A DNA stretch of 64,000 nucleotides, taken from the NCBI GenBank assembly GCA_029891385.1, contig CM057229.1, positions 5,551,001-5,615,000 of the forward strand. Direction: 5' to 3'. Below are positions 13,784-30,180 of the stretch, piece by piece. The notes beneath the pieces are model-generated. The model did not search any database. It worked only from the letters and a program-made list of their open reading frames with translations, and had not been told where the DNA came from. Numbering within the stretch: the stretch's first letter is position 1; every line of letters starts with the position of its first letter. Both the position numbers and the translations under genes were made by a program. This stretch comes from Erythroxylum novogranatense (taxonomy: Eukaryota > Streptophyta > Magnoliopsida > Malpighiales > Erythroxylaceae).

Positions 13784-14126
13784 CTCGCCTTCGCTTGAGG
13801 TTTAAGGTTATACGCAACACAACAGTGCCTTTCTACTTCCCCGATCTTTTAAGGGATTACAATCATGTACAATTTTCTTTTATTTGCCCTTTTCTTATAA
13901 GATGAAATTGGTGCGTCACATGACCCACCTAATCTCGTGTGGTTCGTGTATTTGTTATCTACCAAATAAAATGAAATAGACAAAAGGTAAGAAGTGTTAT
14001 TTATTATTTTTTAAAAAATTTAATTTGGTCCATGTTATTACTTATAACATATCAAAATAGTACTAATCGTGTAGGCAAGATAATCGAACACAAGACCTTT
14101 TACCCTCGTGTCCCTTCACTATACTA

Positions 14127-14834
14127 ATGTTTGATGATAGCTTCTCTTGGCCTAGTGATAGTATTGGTTCTTCTATTCTTTTAGATTATATCGTTGGGGT
14201 TGTAAAGGTCCCATCTACACCATCTCGTGCAACTAATGAGATTGGTGGTGCAAATATGTGTCGTGTGAGTTGGACCAATCCTAAAGAAAGGCGGGTGAAG
14301 TTGAACACAGATGAAGCGGTTAATCCTTCTACTTTTTGTGCCACTGTAAGATGTTTATTGCGTGATGGATTAGGAGATTGGCTAGGAGGATTTATTCACA
14401 ATTTTGGTTATTACTTGTCTTTAATTACTGAACTTTGCGGAGTTCATACTGACCTAGCTCATGCCTGAGACTTGGGTTATCGACGAGTTGAGCTCGAAGT
14501 CAATTCTTTGAAGGTCATTAACATTTTATTTGCTTCGAGTAATTTAAGTTATTGTGGTAGCTCTTTGAAAGTGACCATTCGAGAGTTATTGGCAAGACCG
14601 TGGGAGGTCAACTTTTGTCACATTTTCAAGAAGGGTAATTGGTGTACGGACTGGTTAACCCACTTTGCAAGGTTTTTGGGTATCGGAGTTTTTTGTCTTC
14701 AATCTCCACCTCTAGGTTGCGTTTCTTCCATTGTCGATGATATGAATAGGGTTTTGTCCCTCACGTTTAGGCATGTAGTCTTTCATTTTTCTCCCTTGTA
14801 TAAAAAAAATATCAATACCAATTTAAATTTTAAA
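14127..14834 (+). pseudogene. Orphan RNase H domain fragment of non-LTR (LINE) type
   Basis: Two frames in the same phase, split by one TGA at 14466-14468, read as an RNase H domain of the kind found at the end of plant LINE polyproteins and in related RVT_3-type sequences. The first Asp motif is LNTDEA (usually LNTDGA), followed by ITELCG (usually AEL), LEVNSL (usually EVDS, so the Asp is replaced by Asn) and HIFKKGNWCTDWL near the end. The stop probably replaces a Trp codon (TGG to TGA). Two of the active-site positions are changed, so the domain is dead. No reverse transcriptase precedes it, and I see no poly(A) tail or target duplication. Confidence 0.65.
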
Positions 14835-15170
14835 TGAATTAAGTGTTTGGTTTTTATTAATAACTAAAAGTAAGACTGCATATTATTAGACCTTTTTAAT
14901 GTTGACGACGACGACGATAAGTCATAACTTTATCTTACGTGACGTCACATTGTCAATATTTATTTAAATATTTTATCAAGAATTAAATATAAATAATTAT
15001 TAAAAACATTATTTTTAACTTAACATGTTACAATAATTTAAAATAAACCCTTATCATTATTTTTCTTATCACTTTTCGAGTGCAATAAGTATTATTATTG
15101 TACAGTTACGTGATAATGAATACTATTTTAATAACATCAAAGTGTAAAATGGTATAAAAATAATCGTAAA

Positions 15171-15549
15171 TGTTATAAAACCGAAACTAAAATGTAAGAA
15201 TATTTAGGAGAGGAGAATTCTTCTTATGAAAAAAATGGTGTATCTTACATCAAGTTAACCCTTCTATTTATAGTACATTTTAACCACCTAACACACATGT
15301 GACCACCTACTCCATATATGTTATTGTGTTAGGTAAAACCTAACCAATAACCCATCTACCTCATTCTTGTGTTAGGTAAAACCTAACCAATAACTATCTA
15401 CCTCATTTTTGTGTTAGGTAAAATCTAACCAATAACCATCTACCTCATTCTTGTGTTAGGTAAAACCAAACCAATCTATATGTACACTAACTATGAAATG
15501 GTGCGTCTACAATTAGTGGTACACCATATTATTTCTATCTTTTATAACA
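15171..15549 (-). repeat. Copia-1 3' LTR
   Basis: 379 bp, matching the right LTR at 21513-21883. It contains four tandem units of about 42 bp, each with the words GTGTTAGGTAAAA and CCATCTACCTCATT, at 15326, 15369, 15411 and 15453. Confidence 0.9.
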
Positions 15550-15561
15550 CTCCCCCTTGGT
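15550..15561 (-). promoter_or_regulatory. Copia-1 polypurine tract
   Basis: On the minus strand the sequence directly before the 3' LTR reads CCAAGGGGGAG. A purine run touching the LTR is the plus-strand primer site of LTR retrotransposons. It fixes the element's orientation. Confidence 0.8.
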
Positions 15562-18500
15562 GTGCCACATAATTGTCTCTTCTACGGCCTTTAAACGCAT
15601 TTGGTGTTGCCTCGTTAAAAACCTTATCGGGAAAAACCGGTGGGATAAAAACCATGATAAGGGAAAAAGTGAAATCAAGTAGCTCCCTCATTGAACATAA
15701 TGAGCTCTTCCTCATAAATTTCTTAGATGTCGCATTCCAATCTCATGGACATGCTTCCTGAAAGGTGTAGTAGGAAGTGCCTTTATGAAAAGATCCGCAG
15801 CATTATTGCTTGATTGAATATACTGGATGTTGATTTCTTTGCTCTTGTCGAGATCTTGGGTGAATTGGAAAAATTTCGGAGGGATATATTTGGTTCTATC
15901 ACTTTTGATATAACCCTCCTTAATTTGAGCGATACATGTTGCATTGTCTTCAAATATGATTGTTGGTTCTTTGTTGGTCGATAAGCTACAAGTTGTTAAA
16001 ATGTGGTGAGTTATTGACCTTAATCATACACATTCTCGGCTTGCTTCATGAAGTGCAATGATTTGGCATGATTTGAAGAAGTAGCAACAAGTGTTTGTTT
16101 ACGTGAGCCAAGAAATTGCGATTGCCTCCATACGTAAATACATAACCGGTTTGGGATCCGGCTTTATGCGGATCGATAAGTAACTCTGCATCTGCATAAC
16201 CAACCAAAACTTGTTTTGCATTTTAGTGTAAAATAATCCCAAATCAATTGTACCTCGAAGATAACGGAATAGATGTTTAATTCCATTCCAGTGCCTTTTA
16301 AGTAGGAGATGAACTAAATCTTGCTAGTAGATTAACAAAAAAGCTATATCGTGTCTAATACAATTAGCAAGATACATGAGAGCTCTATCGCACTTAGATA
16401 TGGCGTTTGAATTAAAACTTCTTCGTTTTCTTGAGGCGAAATGGATCCTTCTCGACATTAAGCGATCTACCAACCATTGGTGTACTTAATGGAATTGCTT
16501 TATCCATATTAAAACGCCTCAATACCTTTTACGTATATATCGATTGATGCACAAAGATTCCGTTTGGTCTATGTTCAATTTGCGAGACCAAGACAATATT
16601 TAGTTTTCCAAGATCTTTCATTTCAAATTCCTTCTTTAAGTACACCATTGTTTCTTGGATTTCTTTAGCGGTACCAATGATATTCAAATCGTCAACATAG
16701 GCGATATAATTACATATCCGGATGTTGTTTTCTTTATAAAAGCATGAGGGCAAATAGGACTATTTACATATCATTTCTTTAATAGATACTCGCTTGAGCG
16801 ATTGTACCACGTGCGTCCAGTTGCTTTAGTCCATATAAGGATCTTTGCAATTTGATCGAATACATTTCCTTTGGTTGTGATTTTAATCTTGTAGGCATTT
16901 TGAATCCTTCGAGGATTTTCATGTAAATATCACTATCAGTGATCCGTCAGATGGTAATAACATCATCCATAAGACGCATTTTAGTTTTGAAGAATTGTTG
17001 GTGATTAAATATCTAAGCGTAATTATATCCATAACGGAGAGTATGTTTGTTCATAGTCAATTCCGGTCTTTGAGAAAAACCTTGTGCAACAAGTCGAGCT
17101 TTGTATCTCACAATCTCATTTTCTCATTTCATTTTGAACAAAACCCATTTGTAACCTACGAGGCTTTACACTTTGGGGTGTAAGGACAATAGGTCCAAAC
17201 ACATTACGCTTGTTAAGAGAATTTAATTCAGCTTCAATAGCATCTTTCCATTGAACCCAATCATGTCTATTTTGACATTCAATGATAGATCTTGGTTCGG
17301 GATCTTTATTTTCATTGAGGATATCACATGCTATAGCATAAGAAAATATTTCATCAATCTCTTTCATATCATTCCGGTTCCATAATTCTTTTGTATGAAT
17401 ATAATTAATTGCGATTTCTTGATTAATATCAGTTTGTGTCTCTTACGGGACCTTATCCTCATCTTGTGTTTCTAAAGGAACACTTTTATCTATCTTTGGG
17501 TCATTAATCACATTTGCTCCTTTTCTTTTCGAGGATTTTTATCTTTGGAACCGATTGGTCTACCACGCTTCATGCGTGTCGTGGATTCATGAGTGACCAT
17601 GTTCTCGATTGTCCTTTTGGGATTTCAATCCGGCGAGAGCATTCTGGTGGTATAAATGATTTAGTCACTCTTTTGTATCTGTGAAAGCATCGGTAATTGA
17701 TTTGCAATTCTTTGCAAATGCACAATTCTTTGCACTTCATTTCGCATTGTTTTGGCGTTGATCAAGATACAATAATGATGGTTCGCATCATGTAATTTTT
17801 TCATCATTTTTATAATCTCCCCAATGTCGGAAAGTATTTTCATCAAATGACAATCAGCAAAGCGTCTTTGTAAACATATCACCCGTTTGAGGTTCAAGAT
17901 ATCTAATAATAGATTTACTTTCATAGTGACATATATCCCCAATCTTCTTTGAGGTCTCATTTTACTACGTTGTGGTGGTGCAATAGGCACATATACTGCA
18001 CAACTAAAATTTCTCAAATGGGAGACATTTGGCTCTTGACCAAATGCAAGTTGTAGTGGGGAGTATGTATGATATGCACTTGGTCGGATCTTGAATTAAT
18101 GCCTCGGCATGTAAAATTGCATGACCTATCGGAAATTGGAAGCTTTGTTCTCATCATCAATGGTCTACATGATAAAATTCAAGGCGTTTAATTAAAGATT
18201 CAGCTAAACCATTTTGAGTATGCACATGAGCAACAGGATGCTCGACCATAATCCCAGTTGACATACAATAGTCATTGAAAGTTTGGGATGTGAATTCACC
18301 AGCATTATCGAGTCGACTTTCTTTATTGTATAGTCGAGAAAATTGTGCTCGTAATTTAATAATTTGTGCAAGAAATATTGAAAATGCCATATTACGAGTT
18401 GATAGTAGACAAGCGTGAGACCATCTCTTGAGGCATCTATCAATACCATAAAATATCGAAATGGTCCACATGGTGGATGAATGGGTCCATATATCACCTT

Positions 18501-18600
18501 GAATCGTCAGAGAAAAACAGGTGATTCAAATTTTATTTTAGTGGTGATGGCCTTATGATCGGTTTTCGAGAGAACAAGATGTACATGGACTCTTATTTAT
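15562..18600 (-). pseudogene. Copia-1 pol remnant (integrase, reverse transcriptase, RNase H)
   Basis: Read from right to left, the integrase core is at about 18550-18160, with its last Asp at 18307-18309 and the Glu at 18199-18201, separated by 35 residues as in the DD35E signature. The IN-RT hinge and RT start lie at about 17370-17116 (HDWVQWKDAIEAEL), and the RT active site YVDD is at 16688-16699, followed by FEMKDLGKL. RNase H remains at about 16200-15900 with YADAELL, ALHEASREC and EDNATC motifs. Frames change repeatedly and stops are frequent, so no complete protein is possible. The catalytic signatures that remain are intact, so decay came after a period of activity. Confidence 0.85.
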
Positions 18601-19329
18601 TTGAGTAATCATTTTGTTACTCAATGGATGTCCATGTGTATTCTCAATTATTTTCGCATCATTGTTGATCTGGATGACCCAGACGATCATGCCAAATAGA
18701 GATTATTGAAGGATCAATGTGTTTTGCTTTAACTACCATATTAGATTCCATCACATTTATATATGTATAATGCAATCCAAGTAGGGAGCATTGGTAGTTT
18801 TCAATATGTTTATCTTTCACGATTTATGGGTTGTAAGATACATATATTTTATATTTCCCTCGATTCTTGATGTAGTATCATATTGATGAGAATATATATC
18901 ATTAAAACTCAACAAATTTCTTTTTAGACTTTGGCATGAAATAAGGCATCATGTATTGTGAACTTTGTGCCATTTGGTAATGTGAAATTTGCCTTGCAAT
19001 TCCTTCATCAAGTCATGGGACCGATATTGTGTTCACAATTGTTTTATTGGTTTTAATTACGAAAAGAACCTCTTATCTTTCGGGATAGTGTGCGTTGTGC
19101 CACTATATCGGTATGCATAAATTATCATTATTTTCGCTCCTCTTACAGAGCGATCCATATTAAAACTTCGCATAAAATAAATAATCTAATGAGAAAATTG
19201 CGAGAATAAAGAGAAAAGATGTTATGTTAACTTAAAAACAATCACGTAATTGAAACTAGTAACATAACAAGCAATTGAAACTAAGTAACATAATAAGCAT
19301 AATAATACTTAAAACAAACATAAGTACAT
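18601..19329 (-). pseudogene. Copia-1 gag-pol junction, heavily decayed
   Basis: This part should hold the protease and the zinc-binding start of integrase. I can follow only scraps, such as a GHPLSNKMI-like piece near 18640 and a TSCSLE-like piece near 18580. The protease active site was not found. It is included because it is flanked by gag and integrase of the same element. Confidence 0.5.
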
Positions 19330-20740
19330 AATTTTAATTTCCATTGCTACTACCACCAACAATGCCTTGATCCACAAAATCATCGAGAAAATCCAAGCAT
19401 TCGGATATGTAGAGTCATCGAAGGATTATGATTCTCAATGAAATCAAAATCAAAAGTACCAAGGTCATTGAATCACCTAAAGGGTGTTGTTCAATAAAAT
19501 TCACTTCCTTTTCTTTCCCTTTAAGGATGCTTTGTATAAGCGACATAAATGTTCGGAACTCGACAAACTTTAGCCCATGTCTGTTGTACCACATTTAAGG
19601 CAAGAATCTCCGAAGTCTATAAGAACTTTCATGAACATCATTAATATGGTGCTTGTTATTGTGGTGGCTCGTATTTTTTGAAGAGAGTTATATGGATAAC
19701 TTCCTCGGCACGTCCACGACCACGACACGAATGTAGATTACGACCATGGCCCACGACCACGCCACGACCGCGACCACGACTAGGCCCATGATGATTTTTC
19801 TTTCATTTCAATTGCAATATTTGCTTCGAAATCTTCTGCGCCGATGAGGCGGGATTGATGATTTTTCATCAAAAATTCATTATTCTTCTCGGCTACAAGG
19901 AGATAGAAATAATATGATGTACCACTAATTGTAGACGCACCATTTCATAGTTAGTGTACATATGGATTGGTTTGGTTTTACCTAACACAAGAATGAGGTA
20001 GATGGTTATTGGTTAGGTTTTACCTAACACAAGAATGAGGTAGATAGTTATTGGTTAGGTTTTACCTAACACAAGAATGAGGTAGATGGGCTATTGGTTA
20101 GGTTTTACCTAACACAATAACATATATGGAGTAGGTGGTCACATGTGTGTTAGGTGGTTAAAATGTACTATAAATAGAAGGGTTAATTTGATGTAAGATA
20201 CACCATTTTTTTCATAAGAAGAATTCTCCTCTCCCAAATATTCTTACATTTTAGTTTCGGTTTTATAACACGCATCCACGCACTCGATATTGTTGTTGCA
20301 ATGTTACATTTGCTGCGTGGAAGGTAGAGTATGTTTTTTCTAACATATCTTCCTCAGTGATTGTTTGCCCACAAAATTGTAGTTGTGAGACAATTCTAAA
20401 CATACCGAGTTATACTCGTTGACCTTTTAAAATCTTGGGCGTAAAGCGCTCCATTCATCACGAGCGGAAGTAAAACTTCCTTTTGATGGTCATATCTTTC
20501 TTGTAAATTTTCCACAAATGACTTGGATATTTAATTGTGAGGTATTCTCTTTTAATCCTCATCAAGATGACGACGAATGAAGATCATCGCTTTGGCTTTA
20601 TCTTGTTTTGATGTTGTATTATTTTCTTTAATGGTATCTAAAAGATCCATTGATTCAAGATCATTTCGACATCAATCATCCACGGCGTATAATTATTGCA
20701 TGACATCAAGCGTGAACTCAATTTTGACAAGATTAGACAT
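19330..20740 (-). pseudogene. Copia-1 gag remnant, interrupted by an inverted LTR
   Basis: Gag starts at the ATG at 20740-20738 with MSNLVKIEF, typical of plant copia gag proteins of the UBN2 type. It goes on with pieces such as DKAKAMIFIRRHLDED and ERYDHQKEVLLP, with several stops. At 20271 the reading is broken by the LTR copy at 19901-20270 and continues beyond it with a VAEKNNEFLMKNHQ-like stretch. Toward 19700 there is an Arg/Gly-rich part made of CGTGGTCGT-like repeats, then a decayed zinc knuckle near 19590. Confidence 0.8.
19901..20270 (+). repeat. Inverted solo LTR of the Copia-1 family inside gag
   Basis: This stretch is the reverse complement of the two outer LTRs, including the 42-bp units and the conserved end TTTTATAACA at 20261-20270. 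The other end lacks about ten bases of the LTR terminus (TGTTATAAA) and runs into gag sequence at about 19901. Gag reading continues on both sides, so it is an insertion of a relative that recombined to a solo LTR and lost one tip. An inversion is a less likely alternative. I cannot see a clean target duplication. Confidence 0.75.
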
Positions 20741-21096
20741 GTTGGCAACTATTATCATAGAGAGAAATAATTAAGACAGTTATTGAAAGAGATATTACAT
20801 TAAATAAATTGCATGCCTTGTTCAAATCTATGTCGAAAGTAACATAGGATCATAATACATGGTATTACTAAGAGAAAATATATCTGAATGAATTATCTAG
20901 CTACACTAAGAATGAGACAAAGATATATAATGATTATAATTATACAAAAGATAAAATAGCGGATAACATTTTAAAATTTTTTGTAAGAAATTTGAGGTAA
21001 GAAATAAAGTGCGGGGATGAAGTAAATTATGAAGGAGTGGTATCTATTTATAGAAAGATCTTTTTTTTACCGTTACCTAGCAGTTATAAAGTTACG

Positions 21097-21098
<2 letters not shown>

Positions 21099-21146
<48 letters not shown>
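21099..21146. repeat. (AT)n microsatellite
   Basis: About 24 uninterrupted AT units, in the untranslated leader of Copia-1 between its 5' LTR and gag. It should be length-variable between individuals. Confidence 0.95.
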
Positions 21147-21149
<3 letters not shown>

Positions 21150-21498
21150 TTATATATATAGTCGTTATACATTTTTTATTTTTATTTTATTTTAAACATC
21201 GATGATGTATACTATACAATAAATTACGTATATGTATTTAGAGATGGTAATAACTTTTCATTATTAAAGAAGGTAAAAAAATGAGTCGTCTATAATTTGT
21301 TTTAATCATATCATAAGTAGAATTAATGTAGATAAAAGAAAGAACATTATTTTAACAATATCGTAAGTAGGATAAATAAGCGGAAGAACTTACGTTTGTT
21401 TGATGTCACGTAATAGAAGAATGTTTATGCGATGTAGGTGAGCGGAAGAACCTTAAGATTGCTTGATGTTGATAAGTAGAATTTTAGAAATGAGAACT

Positions 21499-21512
21499 TC
21501 GTCTTGATAACG
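21499..21512 (-). promoter_or_regulatory. Copia-1 primer-binding site candidate
   Basis: Directly inside the right LTR, the minus strand reads CGTTATCAAGACGAAG, close to the ACGTTATCAGCACGA form common in plant copia elements with this type of gag. It marks the right LTR as the 5' LTR. Confidence 0.55.
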
Positions 21513-21883
21513 TGTTATAAAACCGAAACTAAAATGTAAGAATATTTGAGAGAGAGAATTCTTCTTATGAAAAAATGGTGTATCTTACATCGTTAACCTT
21601 CTATTTATAATACATTTTAACCACCTAACACACGTGTGACCTTCTCTCTATATATGTTATTGTGTTAGGTAAAACCCAACCAATAACCCATCTACTCTCA
21701 TTCTTGTGTTAGGTAAAACCTAACCAATAACTATCTACTCATTCTTGTGTTAGGTAAAACCAACCAATAACCATCTACCTCATTCTTGTGTTAGGTAAAC
21801 CAAACCAATCCATATGTCTATTAACTATGAAATGAATGCGTCTACAATTAGTGAGCACCATATTATTTATATCTTTTATAACA
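21513..21883 (-). repeat. Copia-1 5' LTR
   Basis: 371 bp, matching 15171-15549 but with many one- to three-base deletions, often of C or T residues (for example around 21596 and 21640). It keeps the TGTTATA...TATAACA ends and the 42-bp tandem units. Confidence 0.88.
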
Positions 21884-22777
21884 ATAAATACATATTTAGC
21901 TTTTTGTAAAATATTAAGGTGTAAATAATACTTTTAGTCAATAAAAGACAATTAATCATTAGGAGATTTCTAATCTATTGATTAATTAGTTAATTAAATC
22001 AAATCAATTAAATAATTTAGTGAGAAATCAAGACTAGATTAGATTTATTAATAAAGTGTCCACAGCGATGGGGGGTAGTTTAGATTTTTAAACAGATTTC
22101 GTTTTCCCTACAGGCCTAATCAACTGTTTTCTTTCGCTATCAGCCAAGTACCTTAATCATCTTTCTTCTTGGGAATGGACAAAAGTAAAGTGCACTAAGT
22201 AGGAGAATGGATAATATAGGAACATGACAACCTGTGCTGGTACAATTGGAGCTATTTCATTGGTGAATGAGCTGAACACGTCTCACGAATATCTTCACTC
22301 ACCAGTATGTGGATAGAATTCGATCGTGTGGGGCTGAATGACAAGAAAATTACCCAAAACCCCATGCCAGTGATTAATTTACAAGGAAAACAGAAAAGAT
22401 GCATGTATATCTTTTCTTTCAATTTTGGAGCGGACCATTCAAACTTGCAATATTCAAAATTATGGTGAGGAACGAGGATGGTTTCTGTGCCTGGTGAAAG
22501 GGAAATGCAGAGCAAAAGTAGTTTCCTTTAGAGAAAGGTGAAAAGGAAAAGGAAAATGAGCTTGTATTAAACTATTTACTGGTTTCAGAGAGTCAATTTC
22601 CTTTTTGGTGCAATGTAAAAACAACGTATCGTGCTCAAAAATCACATCAACTCTGAGGCTGATAATGTCCTTATACTATCTTCATGCATCAATTCTTACC
22701 AGTTTAATGTCGTATCTACTTGCTATTTTTATACTCGTTAACAAACAAAGTGGAAATGGTTGGTTACAGCTCAAGCG
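21884..22777. other. Intergenic and 3' flank of the NDR kinase gene
   Basis: No gene recognised. The part next to 22777 should contain the 3' untranslated region of the kinase gene. I did not identify a specific polyadenylation site. Confidence 0.5.
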
Positions 22778-27191
<4,414 letters not shown>

Positions 27192-27363
27192 TTCGTCGAA
27201 AGAATGAAATCAAAATCGAGCAATTAATCCGATTCAACAACACTCAAATCAGAAGCTCATTTCTGCAAGATCTGGAGAGGTTAGGGGAAACGTGCAGATA
27301 CGAGTGTCTGTGAAAATGAACCGCAGAAACTGAGGCTGTTTCGAACAGAAAATGAACTGGCAG

Positions 27364-27379
27364 ATTTATATATATATAG
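27364..27379 (-). promoter_or_regulatory. Candidate TATA box of the NDR kinase gene
   Basis: The minus strand reads TATATATATAAAT about 175 bp upstream of the start codon, followed by CT-rich leader sequence. The position and composition suit a TATA box, but a plain TA repeat is possible. Confidence 0.4.
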
Positions 27380-27399
27380 AGACAGAGAGAAGGGAGGTA

Positions 27400-29627
27400 G
27401 GACTATAGGAGGCGTCAAAACGGCCGTCTTATCTGTGAAGATCTGTTTTGTCCGTTTGCTTGCAAATTTTAAATATGGAAACAGCTTTCTCGTAGCAGTA
27501 GTAGGTGGGTCGGGGAGAGAGAGAGGGATGGAACACGTTAAACGCCATCGTTTTGCTCGCATGAACTGGAATCTCAGAAGCATTTAATGGATCCAGAGAG
27601 ACAACAGGTAAAATTTTGCGTTCGACAGATTTAGCGGCAGACGTTTCTGGGCCAACTACGTGGATTGTCGGCGGAGATTTATATTACGTACATACGGCGT
27701 GCCGTTTCATTTAATAGCGGGTTTCTAGTGGCTGCGTGAATTGCACGCTCGCAATTAATATGGTGAAAGAACTCAGTCCCATCGGTGTTGTTTATTGGGG
27801 GGTTGTCACGCACGGGGTCAGGAAGAGAGTTGGACGGGTATACAACTGAGTTTCCCAAAGATGGTTAAAGGCATCATGGTAGTGCGTGTCGGTCCGAAGT
27901 CAAGCATGAGTGCGGTGGGATCTCATGGAATGTACATGTCCATGGGGAACAGTACCTCTGTACCATTTTTATCCATTTATTTTTTCCATCTTTTATTTAT
28001 TGAATGGCTAAGATCTAATGCACATCAACATAAACGGAACAAAAGATCTGTTCCGTGTACACAGTCCGATGCCTGAGGTCCCGGTGATGTCACACGTCAC
28101 AAACGTGACTTTCAAGTATCGGATCTCGGACCCGGGTCTCTAACTCTAATCTTCCATATTCTCTCCGAAACTAAAAACCAGGGTTCGCCACGTGGGTCGT
28201 CATCAGCTTTTTCTTAACCTTACGTTACAATACAACCTGCCACCTAAAATTTTGATTATAAAATGACGGTTTTTTTTTCGGTCTTAAACTCATAGTAATT
28301 GACTGGAGTAAAACTAATATCAAAATAAATATTAAAATATATTTAAAAAAGTTAAATAATATTATATAAATCTCAAAATAATCGTGAAGATGAGTTTGTA
28401 AGTATTGTGGAAATTATGTATAAAGCATAAGAACAAATGAACTGAAAAATAGGCTCAATAATTTATCTGAAAAATTTACCTAAAAAAGTACATTTTTTAA
28501 AAGCTTCAAATTTGAGCTTCTTATAAAGCTGTATTTTGGCTACCAGAAAAATTAGATTCGCTAAAAAAGCATTTTTTTATTTTACAGTCAAACACTCGTT
28601 TTTTTTTTAACAGCTTTTACGATAAACAAGGTACTTATTCACTCTCCAAAATTTTAACCAATCAGACATTTAACAATATATAACATGTATGACCAAATTA
28701 AGTAATCAAAACAAGGACAAGTTTAGTGGAGAAGACAAGTTGCCAACCGCCTACAAACTAGTCTTGCATATATCTTATTGGCATTTATAAAGATCTCTCA
28801 TATTTTCTTTACTTTGTCATCTTTCACCAATAAATTTGAAGTCTTCGTCGTTTCCTTCTGTCTCTTCTTCAAAATTCACATTTCACGTTGCTTTTCTTTG
28901 CGTCAGTTGGTAAAATATCTCAGGGGTTGGTAAAATATCACTCCTTTGATTTATATCAATGCTATCTTTGATGAAAGTTGGTAAAATATTAGCATCATTG
29001 CGTTGGAATATCCAATTATTCCCTCGGCCGCTTGTTCTTGGACTGGACTCCACAGTGGGATTTGTGCAAAGACGAATGCCCAATGTTATTGGATTATAAG
29101 TACGTCTGCATGTAAATTAGCAATTGTCATATTTCTCCGCTTTCTATAACTTTAAGGCTTGTCTTCCACTCCTGTCCCCCGGAATGAGAAGGATCGTAAA
29201 AGCGTAGAATTCCAACGGAAGAAGTAACCCAGAGAGCCAAAACCTCCGAGCTTAAAGGAACGCCCTGTTTTAGCGAAAGCATCGACAGTACTCCCCATTA
29301 ATCTCCTGGTTGAATTGACGGCATCTTCAAGTTATTAGGATGGTCAGAGTTTTTAGACCTACAAAATAGAACATTGAAAGGTTCTCTCAAATGTCTAAAT
29401 TCGATTCACGGTTCTGTAGATTTGTTTTAGTTAAGGGATAAGGGATTTTTTTCAATTAAGTTTTTTTAGTTAAGTGATTGACAATTTTTAAAACTCTAAC
29501 AATTTAACTTAAAATATTAGTTTTTAAATATATTAATGATGTGACTAATAAAATAATCTTTGACTATTAAACCAAGAAGGTAGTGGGTTGCTTCACTGTA
29601 ATTGTCCCATCTCGTGACTGACTTTTA
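27400..29627. other. Intergenic, no gene recognised
   Basis: This holds the upstream region of the kinase gene and AT-rich DNA up to the MITE. Open frames are short (at most about 100 codons) and unrecognised. A small inverted repeat CACGT-5 bp-ACGTG is at 28093-28107. The last part, from about 29540, may belong to the old copia element, but cannot be read reliably. Confidence 0.45.
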
Positions 29628-29635
29628 GTTACAAT

Positions 29636-29961
29636 CTATGTTTAAAAACTCGGACCGGACCAGCCGGTCCGATCGGTGACTGATCGGTGGTCCGATCCGG
29701 TTGATCCTTAAAAATTAGCTACAAATTGACCCAGTCTGAATCGATCAATTGACCGGTCGGACCGGTCCGGTTTGACAGGTTCGATAATTATTTTTTTTTT
29801 GAATTTTTTAAAATATTTTTAATATTATATATAATTAAATATAATTATTGCATAATTATTACGTCACACCTGTTCGACTGGTGGTTGAACCGGTCAAACC
29901 GATCAAACCAGTAACCAGTAAGGTCACTAGTTCGATGACCGGTCCGGGTTTTAGAACATAG
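29636..29961. mobile_element. hAT-type MITE, 326 bp
   Basis: The left end CTATGTTTAAAAACTCGGAC is the imperfect inverted copy of the right end, GTCCGGGTTTTAGAACATAG. The 8-bp flanks are gttacaat (29628-29635) and gtcacaat (29962-29969), one mismatch. An 8-bp duplication and short GC-rich inverted ends with CGGTCCG/CCGGACC words are typical of hAT MITEs. It has no coding capacity. It sits inside the hinge region of the old copia element. Confidence 0.85.
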
Positions 29962-30180
29962 GTCACAATGTTTGTTATAAAATCATTTAAACAAGAAGAT
30001 GCATTTTTTGGTCCTGAACTTCTTCTGATTTTTGTTGATATTTGCATCGGTTTTGACCATCAAGATTGCGTCCGAAACTACAGAACTAAATTCTTCAACT
30101 GGTTCATTTGCATCATGAATTGTTAAGTCTGCATCTCTTGGTTGAGTTGAAATTGGAACTTGCATAACACCATTTTGTTG
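29962..30180 (-). pseudogene. Old copia element (host of the nest): integrase-RT hinge
   Basis: The minus strand carries a frame starting MQVPISTQPRDADLT and rich in Asp, Glu, Ser and Asn, then a basic stretch and a SSCLNDFITN-like piece ending at the MITE target duplication. Acidic and basic low-complexity spacers followed by a WLNDY-like motif are typical between copia integrase and reverse transcriptase. The order and strand fit the integrase end at 35990-36268 on the other side of the hAT element. The reverse transcriptase expected further left was not found. Confidence 0.55.

Larger units (their letters stand above)
15171..21883 (-). mobile_element. Decayed Ty1/copia LTR retrotransposon (Copia-1)
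   Basis: The element is bounded by two similar LTRs that read TGTTATA...TATAACA on either strand. Flanks are gtaaa (15166-15170) and ataaa (21884-21888), a 5-bp duplication with one mismatch. On the minus strand the order is 5' LTR (right), primer-binding-like site at 21499-21512, gag, integrase, reverse transcriptase, RNase H, polypurine tract at 15550-15561, 3' LTR (left). The order IN before RT defines Ty1/copia. All coding parts carry many stops and small deletions. An additional inverted LTR lies in gag. Confidence 0.88.

Noticed and set aside
22252..22645. Minus-strand ORFs downstream of the NDR kinase stop
   Set aside because: They lie beyond the stop codon at 22778, are unrecognised, and probably fall in the 3' untranslated region or flank.
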